Shown in pieces: positions 43,393 to 53,572 of a stretch of 64,000 bases of DNA (within the stretch, counting starts at the first letter, position 1; every line of letters starts with the position of its first letter). The stretch is from the NCBI GenBank assembly GCA_023428295.1, contig JAEYYV010000041.1, positions 1 to 64,000 on the forward strand. The letters are read 5' to 3'. A model generated the notes under the pieces. It was not told the origin of the DNA and ran no database searches. It saw only the letters and a program-made list of their open reading frames with translations. Position numbers and translations under genes: made by a program. This DNA comes from Pseudomonadota bacterium. GTDB taxonomy: Bacteria > Myxococcota_A > Polyangia > Haliangiales > Haliangiaceae.

Positions 43393-45813
43393 GTGAAGCG
43401 CCTCTGTTGTCTCCTCCTCATCACCGCGGCATGCGGTGACAACCTGAAGATCGTCGGTCCGCAGCCGCTCACACCGGATCCGGACGTCGAGACCGGTTGC
43501 ACGCAGCCGATCACCAGCGCGAAGGCGCGCGCCAAGGTGATCGAATGCGCGGACGAGCTCGCCCCCGGACGCCTCGCCGCTGGACGCGCGGGCGACTTCC
43601 TGCTCGAGAACGAGCGCATCCGCGTGATCCTTCGCGGCCCCGGTGCCGGCTACTACCTGCACGGCGGATCGGGCGGCGGCATCATCGACGCCGTTCGTCG
43701 TACGGAGACCGGCTGGAGCGAGGACCTCGTGAAGGAGATCCTGCCCGCCGTCGATCTCACCGTCGGCGCCTTCGACGAGCTCGTGATCACCAAGTCCGGC
43801 AAGGACGGCTTCGCCGAGATCGTCGTTCGCGGGCCGGCCTCGCAGCTCGAGCTCATCGCCGCCGCGGGCTCGCGCGAAGTGCCCGACGTGATCTTCGAAC
43901 GACGCTATCGCCTCTATCCCGGCTCGACCGAGCTCGAGATGGAGTCCAAGGTGTTCACCTCCGACGGCGAGAACGTCGAGACCTCCCACGATCTCTACGA
44001 TGCGATGTTCCTCGGCGGCCGAGCGCCGTCCTTTGTCCCCGGCAGAGGAGCGGTCGACGGCCAGGCCTCCGGCCAGTTCGTCGCGACCTCGGGAACGACA
44101 ACCTCCTATGGCCTCGTGTACGGCGAGAACCTGACGATGATCGATCTCGCGGGCATCCGCCTCGTGCAAGGTGCATCGGTGGACTCCACGGGCACCACGC
44201 ACTACTTCCTCGTCGGCGATGGCTCGATCGAGAGCATCACGAAGCAAGGCTGGGCGCACCGCGGCACGGCGACGCTCTCGTACGACGTGAGCGCCACGCC
44301 GGGCGTGGAGATCCTCGTCACCGACGATGGTGACAAGCCCATCACCATCGCGCGGCCGAACGGCAACACCGCGACGATCACCCTGCCCGCCGTCGGCTCG
44401 TTCTCGATGCAAGCGATCGCCGCGGGTGCAGCTCCCGGCCCCGTCGTTCCGATCTCGAACGGCGCGATCGCCGAGCGCGGCCCCAGCGGCACGCTCGAGA
44501 TCACCGTGCGCGACGACGCGACGAGCACACCACTCCCCGCGCGCATTCTCGTGGAGCAAGGCAACGATCGCCGCATCCTGTGGGCCGATGCCACGGGCAA
44601 CCTCTCCGTTCCGGTCGTGCCCGGAGCGCATCGCGTGACCGTCTCGCGCGGACTCGAGTACGACCTGTTCGTCGCGAGCTCGGTGCAGGTGGACGACGGC
44701 GCCACGGTCCCGATCGACGCGCGCCTCGAGCGAGTCGTCGATACCGCGGGCTGGATCTCGCTCGACACGCACCTCCACTCCGAGATGTCGACCGACTCGA
44801 CGCTCCCCGTCGACGATCGCATTCGCGCTGTTGCCGCCGAAGGCGTGGAGGTCCCGGTCTCCACGGATCACGACATGATCACCGACTACGCGCCGGTCAT
44901 TCGCGAGATCGGCCTCGACGACTGGCTCGGCACGCTGATCGGCGCGGAGGTGTCGTCGCTGATCTGGGGCCACATCAACGGCTTCCCGTTCATTCCCAAG
45001 CCGGACCGCACGGGCAACGGCGCGCCGTCGTGGCTCGGGCGCTCGCCCGCGCAGGTGTTCCAAGCGATGCACGACACCGGCAACAACGCGATCGTGCAGA
45101 TCAACCATCCACGCGACGGCAGCTCGAGCCTGTTCGACGCGATCGATCTCGATCCCTCGACGGGCATCGCGCACGCCAACCCGGTGACGCTCGGTCTGCC
45201 GTCCGACACGGATCTGTCCGACATCTCGGGCGCCGACGCGATCGAGGTCGCGAACTCGTCGTCGGCGGGCGACTTCGAGATGGTGTTCGACGACTGGATG
45301 AAGCTCGTCAAGCTCGGCTCGCGCACGTGCGCGACGGGCTCGTCGGATTCACACGGAGCGTCGCGCTACGCGGGCGAAGCGCGCACGTACGTCTACGTCG
45401 GCCCGGGCAACGACAACCCCGCCACCGTCGATCCGGACGCGATCGTCGCCGCGATCCGCGCGCGCCACGTCGTCGTCAGCACGAGCTCGTTCGTCACCGC
45501 GAGCATCGGCAGCGCGATGCCCGGCGATACGGCGCAGGTCAGCGGCACGTTCGATCTGCACATCAAGGTGCAAGCCGCACCGTGGCGCCCGCTGTCGCGC
45601 ATTCGCATCTATCAAGGCGGGCAAGAGCTGCAATCGATCATGCTCGATCCGCAGGACACCAGCGCTGTCCGCTACGACGGGACGGTGACGCTGACCGCGC
45701 CCGCCGCGGACACGTTCTACGTGGTGCGCGTGGACAACGCGGGCTCGGGCGCGCCGGTCAACGACAACTCGATGCCGAGCTTCACGAACCCGATCTTCGT
45801 CGACGTTCCGTAG
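43393..45813 (+). CDS. CehA/McbA-type PHP metallohydrolase lipoprotein
   Basis: 806 residues from the GTG at 43393 (MKRLCCLLLITAAC), a lipoprotein signal; upstream starts would read through a neighbouring frame. The N-terminal ~450 residues are beta-rich. A carboxypeptidase-regulatory-like Ig domain at about residue 370-450 (LEITVRDDATSTPLPARI) precedes the PHP domain. The PHP metal ligands follow: DTHLHSEMSTDS, STDHDMITDY, GAEVSS, INHPRDG and GSSDSHGAS. CehA/McbA relatives hydrolyse phosphoesters or carbamates; the substrate here is unknown. It ends 2 bp before the convergent secreted-protein gene. A 9-bp direct repeat TTCTAGAGC (43295-43303 and 43306-43314) lies upstream. Confidence 0.85.
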   Translation: MKRLCCLLLITAACGDNLKIVGPQPLTPDPDVETGCTQPITSAKARAKVIECADELAPGRLAAGRAGDFLLENERIRVILRGPGAGYYLHGGSGGGIIDAVRRTETGWSEDLVKEILPAVDLTVGAFDELVITKSGKDGFAEIVVRGPASQLELIAAAGSREVPDVIFERRYRLYPGSTELEMESKVFTSDGENVETSHDLYDAMFLGGRAPSFVPGRGAVDGQASGQFVATSGTTTSYGLVYGENLTMIDLAGIRLVQGASVDSTGTTHYFLVGDGSIESITKQGWAHRGTATLSYDVSATPGVEILVTDDGDKPITIARPNGNTATITLPAVGSFSMQAIAAGAAPGPVVPISNGAIAERGPSGTLEITVRDDATSTPLPARILVEQGNDRRILWADATGNLSVPVVPGAHRVTVSRGLEYDLFVASSVQVDDGATVPIDARLERVVDTAGWISLDTHLHSEMSTDSTLPVDDRIRAVAAEGVEVPVSTDHDMITDYAPVIREIGLDDWLGTLIGAEVSSLIWGHINGFPFIPKPDRTGNGAPSWLGRSPAQVFQAMHDTGNNAIVQINHPRDGSSSLFDAIDLDPSTGIAHANPVTLGLPSDTDLSDISGADAIEVANSSSAGDFEMVFDDWMKLVKLGSRTCATGSSDSHGASRYAGEARTYVYVGPGNDNPATVDPDAIVAAIRARHVVVSTSSFVTASIGSAMPGDTAQVSGTFDLHIKVQAAPWRPLSRIRIYQGGQELQSIMLDPQDTSAVRYDGTVTLTAPAADTFYVVRVDNAGSGAPVNDNSMPSFTNPIFVDVP

Positions 45814-45814
45814 C

Positions 45815-47191
45815 TCAGATCCCGAGCTTCGCGCCACGGCGAGCGGCGAGCGGAAGCAGCGCGTACATCGTCACGCGCTCGACGAGGCCGGGGAAGTCGC
45901 GCCACGTCACGTTCGTCGGCAGCGTCGACACACCTGTCCAGTTCGTGGGACGCAGGCGATCCGCGCCGGTGGGAACGACAAGCGAGCCGACGTAGTCGCC
46001 CTTGCCGTAGACCTTCTTGATCTGCGCGGCCATCGCTTTGATGTTCGCGTTGCCGACGACGCCGTTCGACGTCGCCTGATAGAACTGCAGCGTCACGCGA
46101 ACGGGGAACCGCGTGTCGCGCGCGATCGTCAGACCGTCGAGCTCCGTGTACGGGCCTTCCGTCGGGCCGTGACCGAGGACCGCGACATCGATATCCGGCG
46201 CCTCGCTGCGCGTACGGCGCGCCGACTTCTCCTCCTTCGGCGCCGCGCTGGCTCCCGAGGCGGCGTAGCCCGCGGAGAGGGCCAACGACGAGAAGGCCGC
46301 CTTGCGACGCGGTGGCTCGCGATACTGGAGCGGCACCTGGATCAGCATGAGGACGTTCGCATCGTCATTGAGGTCCTGTGCGTTCTCGCCGTTGGCGGTG
46401 ACACCCTTCTCCTTCACGTCGCTCATGCGCTCGGCGATGAGCGGCGCCTTCTCGCCGCCCTGGTTGAAGTAGAGACGCTGCCCCCACGAGTCTCCGCCGC
46501 TCACCGTGTCGCGGTTGTTGTCGATGATCGTGATCGACGTTCCTTGTCGCGTGACGAGGATCGTCAGCACGGCAGGGTTCTTCTTGGTCGATTGATAGTT
46601 GAAGATCACGGGCCAGAACGTCGCCTGCCCTTCTTTCGGCACGGGCAAGAACGCGTGTTGTGCGCTGACGAGCGCGTGCGAATCGCGCTTCGCCCACAGC
46701 GTTCCACCCTTGATCTTTCCTTTGTCCGCGTTCGAGAGGTACGGCGTCGGATCCTTCAGCAGCTCGGCGAGCGAGATCAGCGCGAGCTGTCCGTTCGGTG
46801 CTTGGTTGCCGACCGGAATGAGGATCTTGTCCATCTTCACGTCGGCCGTCTTGTCGGTGAAGTTGTCGTGGCGCAGCACCGGCATCAGGTACGTGCGGGC
46901 CTTCTTGCCGACCTTCGCACCCTCGACCTCGATCGTGACGTCGCTGATGTTGGGACCGACGCTCGATCCTTCCCACCGCCCCGTGTCCTCCCACAGAACG
47001 TTCAGCAGCGAGAGGCCATACGCACTCGCGACGTTGTACGCGCGCTCGTCGTCGACCATGTTGGCGACCTTCTGCACCATCCGGTCGTAGACGCGGCGAG
47101 GATCGGGCGCCTTCGCCGGCTTGGTTTCGGCGCCGGCGAGCGGGGCCAGCAGAGACACGGCGAGAGCGGCAGCGAGGCAGCGAGATCGCAT
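45815..47191 (-). CDS. Secreted protein, unknown function
   Basis: 458 residues with a Sec signal (MRSRCLAAALAVSLLAPLAGA, cleavage near AGA-ET). The mature protein has about 270 residues of beta-rich character with phrases such as NGQLALISLAELLKDPTPYL and PVIFNYQSTKKNPAVLTI. An Ala/Lys/Arg-rich segment (about 310-340) separates a C-terminal beta domain that carries repeated strand phrases (RDTRFPVRVTLQFYQA, YGKGDYVGSLVVPTG). No motif is recognised. It is convergent with the PHP metallohydrolase gene and divergent from the leucine-type dehydrogenase across 412 bp. Confidence 0.65.
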   Translation of the reverse strand: MRSRCLAAALAVSLLAPLAGAETKPAKAPDPRRVYDRMVQKVANMVDDERAYNVASAYGLSLLNVLWEDTGRWEGSSVGPNISDVTIEVEGAKVGKKARTYLMPVLRHDNFTDKTADVKMDKILIPVGNQAPNGQLALISLAELLKDPTPYLSNADKGKIKGGTLWAKRDSHALVSAQHAFLPVPKEGQATFWPVIFNYQSTKKNPAVLTILVTRQGTSITIIDNNRDTVSGGDSWGQRLYFNQGGEKAPLIAERMSDVKEKGVTANGENAQDLNDDANVLMLIQVPLQYREPPRRKAAFSSLALSAGYAASGASAAPKEEKSARRTRSEAPDIDVAVLGHGPTEGPYTELDGLTIARDTRFPVRVTLQFYQATSNGVVGNANIKAMAAQIKKVYGKGDYVGSLVVPTGADRLRPTNWTGVSTLPTNVTWRDFPGLVERVTMYALLPLAARRGAKLGI

Positions 47192-47603
47192 GTGGATGAC
47201 ACGCGCGACCCGCCGTTACGGTTTACGGAGGTTCGCGACGCGATGCGCTGCAGGCCACTTGCCGCACTGCCGGAGCGACGGGCGGTGCTTGGAGAGCCGT
47301 GCCCACATCCGCGCCAACCACTTCCACCGCCAGATCGGCCCTCCCAGGACGTCCACTCTATCGATCGGACGAGCGCGCCATCGCGACCGTCGCGCGTCTG
47401 GTGACGAATACGTCATGCACGGGCGAAGTGCATCGTGCGGGCCACGACGTGCACAGATCTCGGCGCGATCGAGGCGAACAGTTGCGCCTTGTTAACGACG
47501 CACTGCGTGGTGAGGCCTCCACGAGGAGACCCACTACGAATGCCAATCGGGTCTGCGCCCACCCGACTAGACAAGCGCGCATGCATCGCACTACGACACC
47601 TGC
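47192..47603. other. 412-bp divergent intergenic region, no gene seen
   Basis: I see no protein or RNA gene here. It separates the secreted-protein start (47191, minus) from the leucine dehydrogenase start (47604, plus) and should hold both promoters. A partial inverted repeat TCGGGT ... ACCCGA (47547-47552 and 47561-47566) sits 38 bp upstream of the dehydrogenase start and could be an operator. No convincing -35/-10 or ribosome-binding site was found. Confidence 0.4.
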
Positions 47604-48656
47604 ATGGACGTATTCGGAAAGCTCGCCGCGCACGACTTCGGCGAGGTTCACTTCAAGTTCGACAAGGCGACGCAGCTGAAAGCGATCGTGGCGATCCATG
47701 ACTCGCGCATGGGACCGGCCCTCGGTGGCTGTCGATTTATCGAATACGACACGGACGATGCGGCGTTCGTGGATGCCCTTCGCCTCGCGCGCGGCATGAC
47801 GTACAAGGCCGCGCTCGCTGGCCTGGGTCACGGTGGCGGCAAGAGCGTCATCATTCGCCCGAAACACAAGTTCGATCGCGTCGCGCTGTTTCGCGCGTTC
47901 GGTCGCTTCATCGAGGACCTTCGCGGTCACTACATCACCGCGGAGGACAGCGGCACCGGTCTCGAGGATATGGAGATCATCCGCACGCAGACCAAGCACG
48001 TCACGGGCATCGATCCGTCACACGGCGGCTCGGGCGATCCGTCACCGTTCACCGCACTCGGCGTTCGCCGCGGCATCGAAGCCGCCGTGAAGTTCAAGCT
48101 CGGCAAGCCCGACCTGAAGGGCGTGCACGTCGCGGTGCAAGGCGTCGGTCACGTCGGCTACTATCTGTGCAAAGAGCTCCACGCGGCGGGCGCGAAGCTC
48201 ACGGTCGCCGATGTCGACAAGCTCAAGAGCGAGCGTGCGAAGCGCGAGTTCGGCGCTGCGATCACCGACATCGACAAGGTGCAAGAGGTCGATTGCGAGG
48301 TGTTTGCGCCGTGCGCTCTCGGCGCCGGTCTCAACGACACCACGATCCCGCACCTGAAGGCCGCGATCGTGGCGGGCGCTGCGAACAACCAGCTCGCCGA
48401 GCCGCGCCACGGCGACGACCTTCACGCGCGCGGCATCCTCTACGCGCCCGACTACGCGATCAACGCGGGCGGCCTCGTCAACGTCGCGCAAGAAGTGAAG
48501 GGCTACGACGCGGCGAAGGCGCGCGAGAACACGATGAAGATCTACGACACGATGTGGGACATCTTCGAGCGCAGCAAGAAGCTGAACGCTCCGACCCACA
48601 AGGTCAGCGACATCATCGTCGAAGAGAAGCTCGCGGCCGTCGGCCAGAAGCACTAG
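47604..48656 (+). CDS. Leu/Phe-type amino acid dehydrogenase
   Basis: 350 residues. It matches leucine/phenylalanine dehydrogenase closely: GPALGGCRF, the substrate Lys in MTYKAALAG (K68) and the catalytic Lys in HGGGKSVI (K80), then AEDSGTG, GSGDPSPFTALG and the NAD site GVGHVG. Both key lysines are kept, so NAD-dependent oxidative deamination of a branched or aromatic amino acid is likely (Leu versus Phe/Val cannot be told from sequence). In myxobacteria this can feed branched-chain fatty acid and lipid synthesis. It starts at ATG 47604 in a plus-strand run with a TPR protein (55 bp after) and an OmpA-like gene. Confidence 0.93.
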   Translation: MDVFGKLAAHDFGEVHFKFDKATQLKAIVAIHDSRMGPALGGCRFIEYDTDDAAFVDALRLARGMTYKAALAGLGHGGGKSVIIRPKHKFDRVALFRAFGRFIEDLRGHYITAEDSGTGLEDMEIIRTQTKHVTGIDPSHGGSGDPSPFTALGVRRGIEAAVKFKLGKPDLKGVHVAVQGVGHVGYYLCKELHAAGAKLTVADVDKLKSERAKREFGAAITDIDKVQEVDCEVFAPCALGAGLNDTTIPHLKAAIVAGAANNQLAEPRHGDDLHARGILYAPDYAINAGGLVNVAQEVKGYDAAKARENTMKIYDTMWDIFERSKKLNAPTHKVSDIIVEEKLAAVGQKH

Positions 48657-48711
48657 CGAATCGATCGCGGGTAGCGGCCATCGTGCGTCGATCCGCAGTA
48701 GGATCGACGAC

Positions 48712-51700
48712 ATGCGAGGCAAGGCCGCCACGCTCGGGTCCGTGGACATCCTCGTCCGCGCGGTGCTCGAGGAGTTTCCAGAGCTCGATGGCGCGCGTGT
48801 ACGGGCCGCCGTGGAGCGCGGCGTTGCACGTGCGGCGAGCGCCTCTCTCGACACCGAGGGCTACCGCGTCGTCGACCTGCACCTCGCGAAGGTGGAAGCC
48901 ACCGAGGAGAGCAGCGAGCGCGCGAGGATCTTGCGCGACCTCTCGGCCACTCTCGAAGAGCGCGACGATGCGGACCGCGCCCTCGTCGTGCGCCTCTCCG
49001 CGTTCGGTGAAGCGGCCGAGCCCGGCGATGTCGAGGTGCTGCTGCGGCTCGCGCGGATCACCGAACGCTACGACGAGCTTCCACTCGACACGATGAACGC
49101 GCTGATCGACATCCACGAGGACGGCGCTGCGGACCGGCTGTCGGCGATGGCGACGGCGTGGCAGAAAGTCGGCCGCCCGTACTACGCCGCGGATTGCCTC
49201 GAGCGCGTGCTGCTCGTGAAGCCCGACGACGATCACGCGCACGAGACGCTCGAGCTGTTCTATCGCTCGACGAGCGAGTGGCCCGTGCTCGTGGACCTGC
49301 TCCACCGGCGCACCATCCACGTGCACTCCGACAAACAGCGCGCGGAGCTGTTCCGCGAGATCGGCGTCATCTACGAGCGCGAGCTCGGCGATCCAGGCGG
49401 CGCGCTCGACGCGTATCGCGAAGCGGACAGACTCGCACCCGGTCATCCCGACGCTCTCGCCGCGATGGCGCGGCTCTCCGTCGGTGAAGGCGCTCCCGAG
49501 GAGGAGGCGCTCGACGCGCTCGAGCGCCTCGCGAAGGTCACCACGGATCAGAAGCAGCGCGCGGACGTGCTGCGCCGTGCAGCCGAGCACGCGAAGCTAA
49601 CGGACTGGGATCGCGCGGCGCGGCTGTTCGAACAATCGCGCGCGGACGATCCGGATCTGCCCGCGACCGTCGACGGATTCGTGCAGCTGCTGCGCGATCA
49701 GGGCAAGGATCGGGAGGTCATCGCGCTCTTGCTCGAGGCAGCCGCGCGTCCGGCGATGGCGAAGGAGCGGTCGCGGTGGCTCACCGAGGCGGCGGACTAC
49801 ACCGTCGGTCTCGGCGACACGACAGGCGCGGTGCAGCTGTATCTGCAAGCGCGCAAGGCCGATCCCGACAACCACAAAGCAGGCGTCGCGCTCGTCGAGC
49901 TGTGCATCGATACGGGCGCGCTCGTGGATCTCGCGCCGATCCTCGACAAGATCATCCGCACCACCGACGATCCCGCTCGCCTGCGTCGCTACCTCATGAC
50001 GCGCTCGAAGATCGCGATGGAGCTCGGCGACAAGACGGGTGCGCGCTCGGCGCTGTCGCGCGCTGTCGATCTCGATCCCGCCGACACCGGCGCGCGTAAA
50101 GAGCTCGCGGACATGCTGTTCGAGGCGGGCCAGTGGGCCAAGGCGCGCCCGATGCTGGAGAGCCTCCTCGAGGACGAGGATCTTCTCTCGCCCGAGCGCC
50201 GCGTGGAGGTTCACTTCCGCATCGCGAAGTGCGCGCACCACGTGGGCGACAAGGACAGCGCCGACAAGCATCTCGACATCGCACTCGCGATCGAGCCGAC
50301 GCACCGCGAGTCGCTCCAGCTCAAGACCGAGCTCGCCGGCGCCGACCCGTTCGCGTACGCGGCGTCGCAGCTCGCGCTCGCGAACCTCGCACCTCCCGAG
50401 GAGAAAGCGCAGCGCTTCGCCGACCTCGGCGATCGCTACACGGAGCTCGGCGACAACGCGACGGCGCGCGAGATGTATCGCGAAGCGCTCGCGCACCGGC
50501 CCGGCGATCACCTGCTGCTCACGAAGTTCTTGGGGCTCGTGACGAGCGACGGCGATTGGAGCTACTCGCTCGACGTCATCCAGCGCCTCGTCGACACCGA
50601 GAAGGATCCGAAGGTGCGCGCCCGCTATCGCCACCTCGGCGGCATGATCGCGCGCGACGAGCTCGACGATCACGAGCAAGCGGTCGCGCTGTTTCAAGAC
50701 GCGCTGCACGACGATCCGTTCGCGTTCAACGTCGCCGACGAGCTCGAGCAGCTCCTCGCGTCCGTGCCGGATGTCGAGCCGCTCGTTCGCTTCTATTACA
50801 AGCGCCTCAAGGACGTGCAGAACGAAGAGGGCCGCCCGAACGAGCGGCTGCGCCTCTGGGATCAGCTCGGCGAGCTGTGCCTGCAGAGCGATCGCAACGA
50901 CGACGCCGTGACGGCGTTCGAGGTCGCGTTGACGCTCGCGCCCGATGATGCGGATCGAGACGCTCGGCGCCAGCGGCTGGCGGATCTGTACTTTGGAAAC
51001 GCCAAGTACGATCAGAAAGCGATCGCGCAGCACCAAGCGGTCCTCCGCGGCGACAAGCGGCGCATCGAGTCGTACAAAGCGCTTCGCGATCTGTACGAGC
51101 GCACGAAGCAGCCCGAGAAGATGCGCGCCGTCGAGGAAGCGCTCGAGATCGTCAACTCCGATCCCAGCGACAAGCTCGACAAGCTGTTCGCCCCCGGTGC
51201 TTCGCACAGCATGACGGCTGGCCAGGTAAAGCGAGCGCCGCTGACCAACGAGGACTTCGTCGCGATCTCGAAGATCGATGTCGACCTGGCGCTCACCGCG
51301 CTGTTCTCCGTGGTCGCGCCGCCGTTCGGCGTGGAGCGCGCGCGCATGCGTCCACCAGCGCCGGTTCCCACGAAGGAGCACGAGCCGCCCGCGACCGCTG
51401 CGGCGGTGCTCGCGCGCGTGGTCACCGCGCTCGGCGTGAAGAAGCCGCCGGTCTACCTCGATCGCGAGCTGAGCGCTGCGTGCACGATCGCGATGCGCGC
51501 ACGCGATGGCGTGCTGACCCCGGTGCTCACGCTCGGCCGTGCTGCGCTCGACAAGACGGTGGACGAGAACGAGCTCGCGTTCCACATCGCGCGCGCGCTC
51601 GCCGATCTGCGCAACGAGCGCATCGCGCGCTTGCTCGTTCCCCGCGCGGGCGAGCTCGCGCAGATCATCGAGCTCGCTTCGGCTCCCGCCAACGATGCGT

Positions 51701-52068
51701 CGCATGCCAATCGCTGGCTCGCGACATCGCTGCATCCGGTGGAGCTCGCGCAGGCCCGCGCGATCGGTGCGCGACTTCGCGAGAAGACCGTGCACCCGAT
51801 GACCGCCGCGCTCGGCTGGCTCGCAGCGACCGACCGCGCCGCTGATCGAATCGCGTTCGCGGTGGTCGGCGACCTCGGCGCGTGTGCGCGGCTCCTCGAG
51901 AAGGAGACCGTCGCGAGCAGCACGGACACGAACCGCACGCTCGAGCTCGCGTGGTCGAGCATCACCGAGGAGATGTTGGCCGTGCGCGGTCGCATCGAGG
52001 GATGGCTCACTCCCGCGAGCGAGCCACGACGCAAGACCACGACCTTCGGCGCCGTCGAACCCCGCTAA
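48712..52068 (+). CDS. Large TPR-repeat protein with a degenerate peptidase-like C terminus
   Basis: 1118 residues. More than a dozen TPR-like helical pairs fill residues 1-850 (for example GGALDAYREADRLAPGHPDA and AVQLYLQARKADPDNHKAG). There is no signal peptide or membrane helix, so it is probably cytoplasmic. The C-terminal ~250 residues include DENELAFHIARALADLRNER, which resembles the helix of M48-type peptidases where HELGH would sit; the zinc His pair is absent, so it looks like an inactive relative. TPR arrays mediate protein contacts; the partner is unknown. It lies 55 bp after the leucine dehydrogenase and 56 bp before the OmpA-like gene. Confidence 0.8.
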   Translation: MRGKAATLGSVDILVRAVLEEFPELDGARVRAAVERGVARAASASLDTEGYRVVDLHLAKVEATEESSERARILRDLSATLEERDDADRALVVRLSAFGEAAEPGDVEVLLRLARITERYDELPLDTMNALIDIHEDGAADRLSAMATAWQKVGRPYYAADCLERVLLVKPDDDHAHETLELFYRSTSEWPVLVDLLHRRTIHVHSDKQRAELFREIGVIYERELGDPGGALDAYREADRLAPGHPDALAAMARLSVGEGAPEEEALDALERLAKVTTDQKQRADVLRRAAEHAKLTDWDRAARLFEQSRADDPDLPATVDGFVQLLRDQGKDREVIALLLEAAARPAMAKERSRWLTEAADYTVGLGDTTGAVQLYLQARKADPDNHKAGVALVELCIDTGALVDLAPILDKIIRTTDDPARLRRYLMTRSKIAMELGDKTGARSALSRAVDLDPADTGARKELADMLFEAGQWAKARPMLESLLEDEDLLSPERRVEVHFRIAKCAHHVGDKDSADKHLDIALAIEPTHRESLQLKTELAGADPFAYAASQLALANLAPPEEKAQRFADLGDRYTELGDNATAREMYREALAHRPGDHLLLTKFLGLVTSDGDWSYSLDVIQRLVDTEKDPKVRARYRHLGGMIARDELDDHEQAVALFQDALHDDPFAFNVADELEQLLASVPDVEPLVRFYYKRLKDVQNEEGRPNERLRLWDQLGELCLQSDRNDDAVTAFEVALTLAPDDADRDARRQRLADLYFGNAKYDQKAIAQHQAVLRGDKRRIESYKALRDLYERTKQPEKMRAVEEALEIVNSDPSDKLDKLFAPGASHSMTAGQVKRAPLTNEDFVAISKIDVDLALTALFSVVAPPFGVERARMRPPAPVPTKEHEPPATAAAVLARVVTALGVKKPPVYLDRELSAACTIAMRARDGVLTPVLTLGRAALDKTVDENELAFHIARALADLRNERIARLLVPRAGELAQIIELASAPANDASHANRWLATSLHPVELAQARAIGARLREKTVHPMTAALGWLAATDRAADRIAFAVVGDLGACARLLEKETVASSTDTNRTLELAWSSITEEMLAVRGRIEGWLTPASEPRRKTTTFGAVEPR

Positions 52069-52124
52069 AAAGCTGCAAATCCCCTTGCGTGAGAGGGACT
52101 CGCAGGTCGAAAACCACGGCACTT

Positions 52125-53501
<1,377 letters not shown>

Positions 53502-53523
53502 CTCTCGCGTTCACGCGATGAAC

Positions 53524-53555
53524 ACGGGCTCGCTTCGGCGGGCCCGTTTCGTTTT
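53524..53555 (+). terminator. Intrinsic terminator of the OmpA-family gene
   Basis: ACGGGCTCGC (53524-53533) pairs with GCGGGCCCGT (53538-53547) with one G-T wobble across a TTCG tetraloop (53534-53537). A T-rich tract TTTCGTTTT follows (53547-53555). This is a classic Rho-independent terminator, 23 bp after the OmpA-like stop and 26 bp before the monooxygenase start. Confidence 0.9.
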
Positions 53556-53572
53556 CGGCTATCGTGATCGAG

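Noticed and set aside
43297..45174. 625-residue open frame on the minus strand
   Set aside because: It is antisense to the PHP metallohydrolase gene, whose lipoprotein signal and metal motifs are clear.
49597..52122. 841-residue open frame on the minus strand
   Set aside because: It is antisense to the TPR gene, with no motif, and composition typical of a GC-rich shadow.
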